In this document: positions 63,688 through 64,000 of the stretch, one piece after another
Position numbering within the stretch: position 1 is the stretch's first letter
How the letters are laid out: each line of letters begins with the position of its first letter
Assembly (NCBI GenBank): GCA_002786025.1
Contig: NHNW01000021.1
Span: forward strand, 434,001 to 498,000
DNA length: 64,000 nt
Direction: 5' to 3'
Origin: Zasmidium citrigriseum
Lineage: Eukaryota; Ascomycota; Dothideomycetes; Mycosphaerellales; Mycosphaerellaceae
The notes under the pieces: generated by a model
What the model saw: only the letters and a program-made list of their open reading frames with translations
What the model was told of the DNA's origin: nothing
The model's database searches: none
Program-made: the position numbers and the translations under genes

Positions 63688-64000
63688 ATGGACAGCTCTC
63701 CATTCGGCCGCCTTTCTGGCGAGCTTCGCAGCACGGTATGTGCTGTCTTTGCAAAGTTTACCTCAAATACCCTCAGCACCAACTCACCCTTCTTGCAGAT
63801 CTACGAATTCACCTTCTGTGACATACCGCCTCTCGTCATTGGCGGGACTACCGACGAGCGCCTCTCCAGCGACTACAGCACCATTGGAGAAGCCAAACCT
63901 GCGCTGTCAGGTCTTCCAGGTACTTGCAAGGCCATTCGAGCCGAGACGCTTCAGCTCTCAGGTATCGGAGGCCTGTTTGTCATTCAGGTCAACAGAATCT
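63688..64000 (+). CDS. Hypothetical protein, 3' end beyond window
   Basis: Exon 63688-63735 encodes a 16-residue start with LSGELRST; an intron (63736-63798) ends in TTGCAG, and exon 2 begins IYEFTF. Together this gives the motif (L)xxELRxxIYEFxF, which is the start of a large family of short, uncharacterised proteins common in Dothideomycetes, often described as F-box-like. The frame stays open to the window end, so the product is incomplete and no function can be given. No signal peptide occurs. Confidence 0.65.
   Translation, partial: MDSSPFGRLSGELRSTVCAVFAKFTSNTLSTNSPFLQIYEFTFCDIPPLVIGGTTDERLSSDYSTIGEAKPALSGLPGTCKAIRAETLQLSGIGGLFVIQVNRI

Overview
The window is nuclear DNA of a filamentous ascomycete (Pezizomycotina), most likely a Dothideomycete; the class is inferred from the gene families, not proven. 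The evidence is short introns (about 46-70 nt) with GT..AG ends and CTNAC-like branch sites, two HET-domain genes, a Pth11-type receptor, two Zn2Cys6 regulators, a UstYa-type protein, a dispersed 5S rRNA gene and many secreted proteins. I joined exons by hand. Every multi-exon model given as intact keeps one open frame across all junctions and ends at a stop.

Layout. 1-7.8 kb: the 3' part of a HET gene, a ten-exon gene for a secreted cysteine-rich Stig1-like repeat protein, an orphan secreted protein and a GH43 glycosidase. 8.2-16.8 kb, all minus strand: an IphP-like phosphatase with a broken P-loop, serine palmitoyltransferase subunit LCB1, a yapsin-like aspartic protease and a GT31-like glycosyltransferase. 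17.8-25.2 kb: a Pth11-like receptor, a tiny secreted peptide with a Lys-Arg site, a UstYa-like (DUF3328) protein, a proline iminopeptidase and a tandem pair of ten-cysteine small secreted proteins, one dead. 26-35 kb: a purple acid phosphatase, two NmrA/isoflavone-reductase-like enzymes flanking a frameshifted PEBP-like gene, a Zn2Cys6 regulator and an orphan secreted protein. 36.6-43 kb: a 5S rRNA gene, an orphan gene, a divergent aldoxime dehydratase/nitrilase pair and a second Zn2Cys6 regulator. 43.5-54.3 kb: a methyltransferase, a Cyc2-like mitochondrial oxidoreductase, an MFS transporter, a 1604-residue ABCA-type transporter and an NTF2-like protein. 55-64 kb: an intronless flavoprotein, a HET gene cut by a stop codon, a repetitive secreted protein, the mitochondrial protein Mhr1/mL67 and the start of a further gene.

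How genes may work together. The clearest functional link is aldoxime dehydratase plus nitrilase (aldoxime to nitrile to carboxylic acid). They are transcribed divergently from a 567-bp region that holds a TCCGG-N8-CCGGA palindrome, and a Zn2Cys6 gene lies next door. A weaker link is the UstYa-like protein beside a KR-containing secreted peptide and a peptidase. LCB1, Cyc2 and Mhr1 are housekeeping genes. The rest looks like an accessory, host- or environment-facing region in which several genes are decaying.
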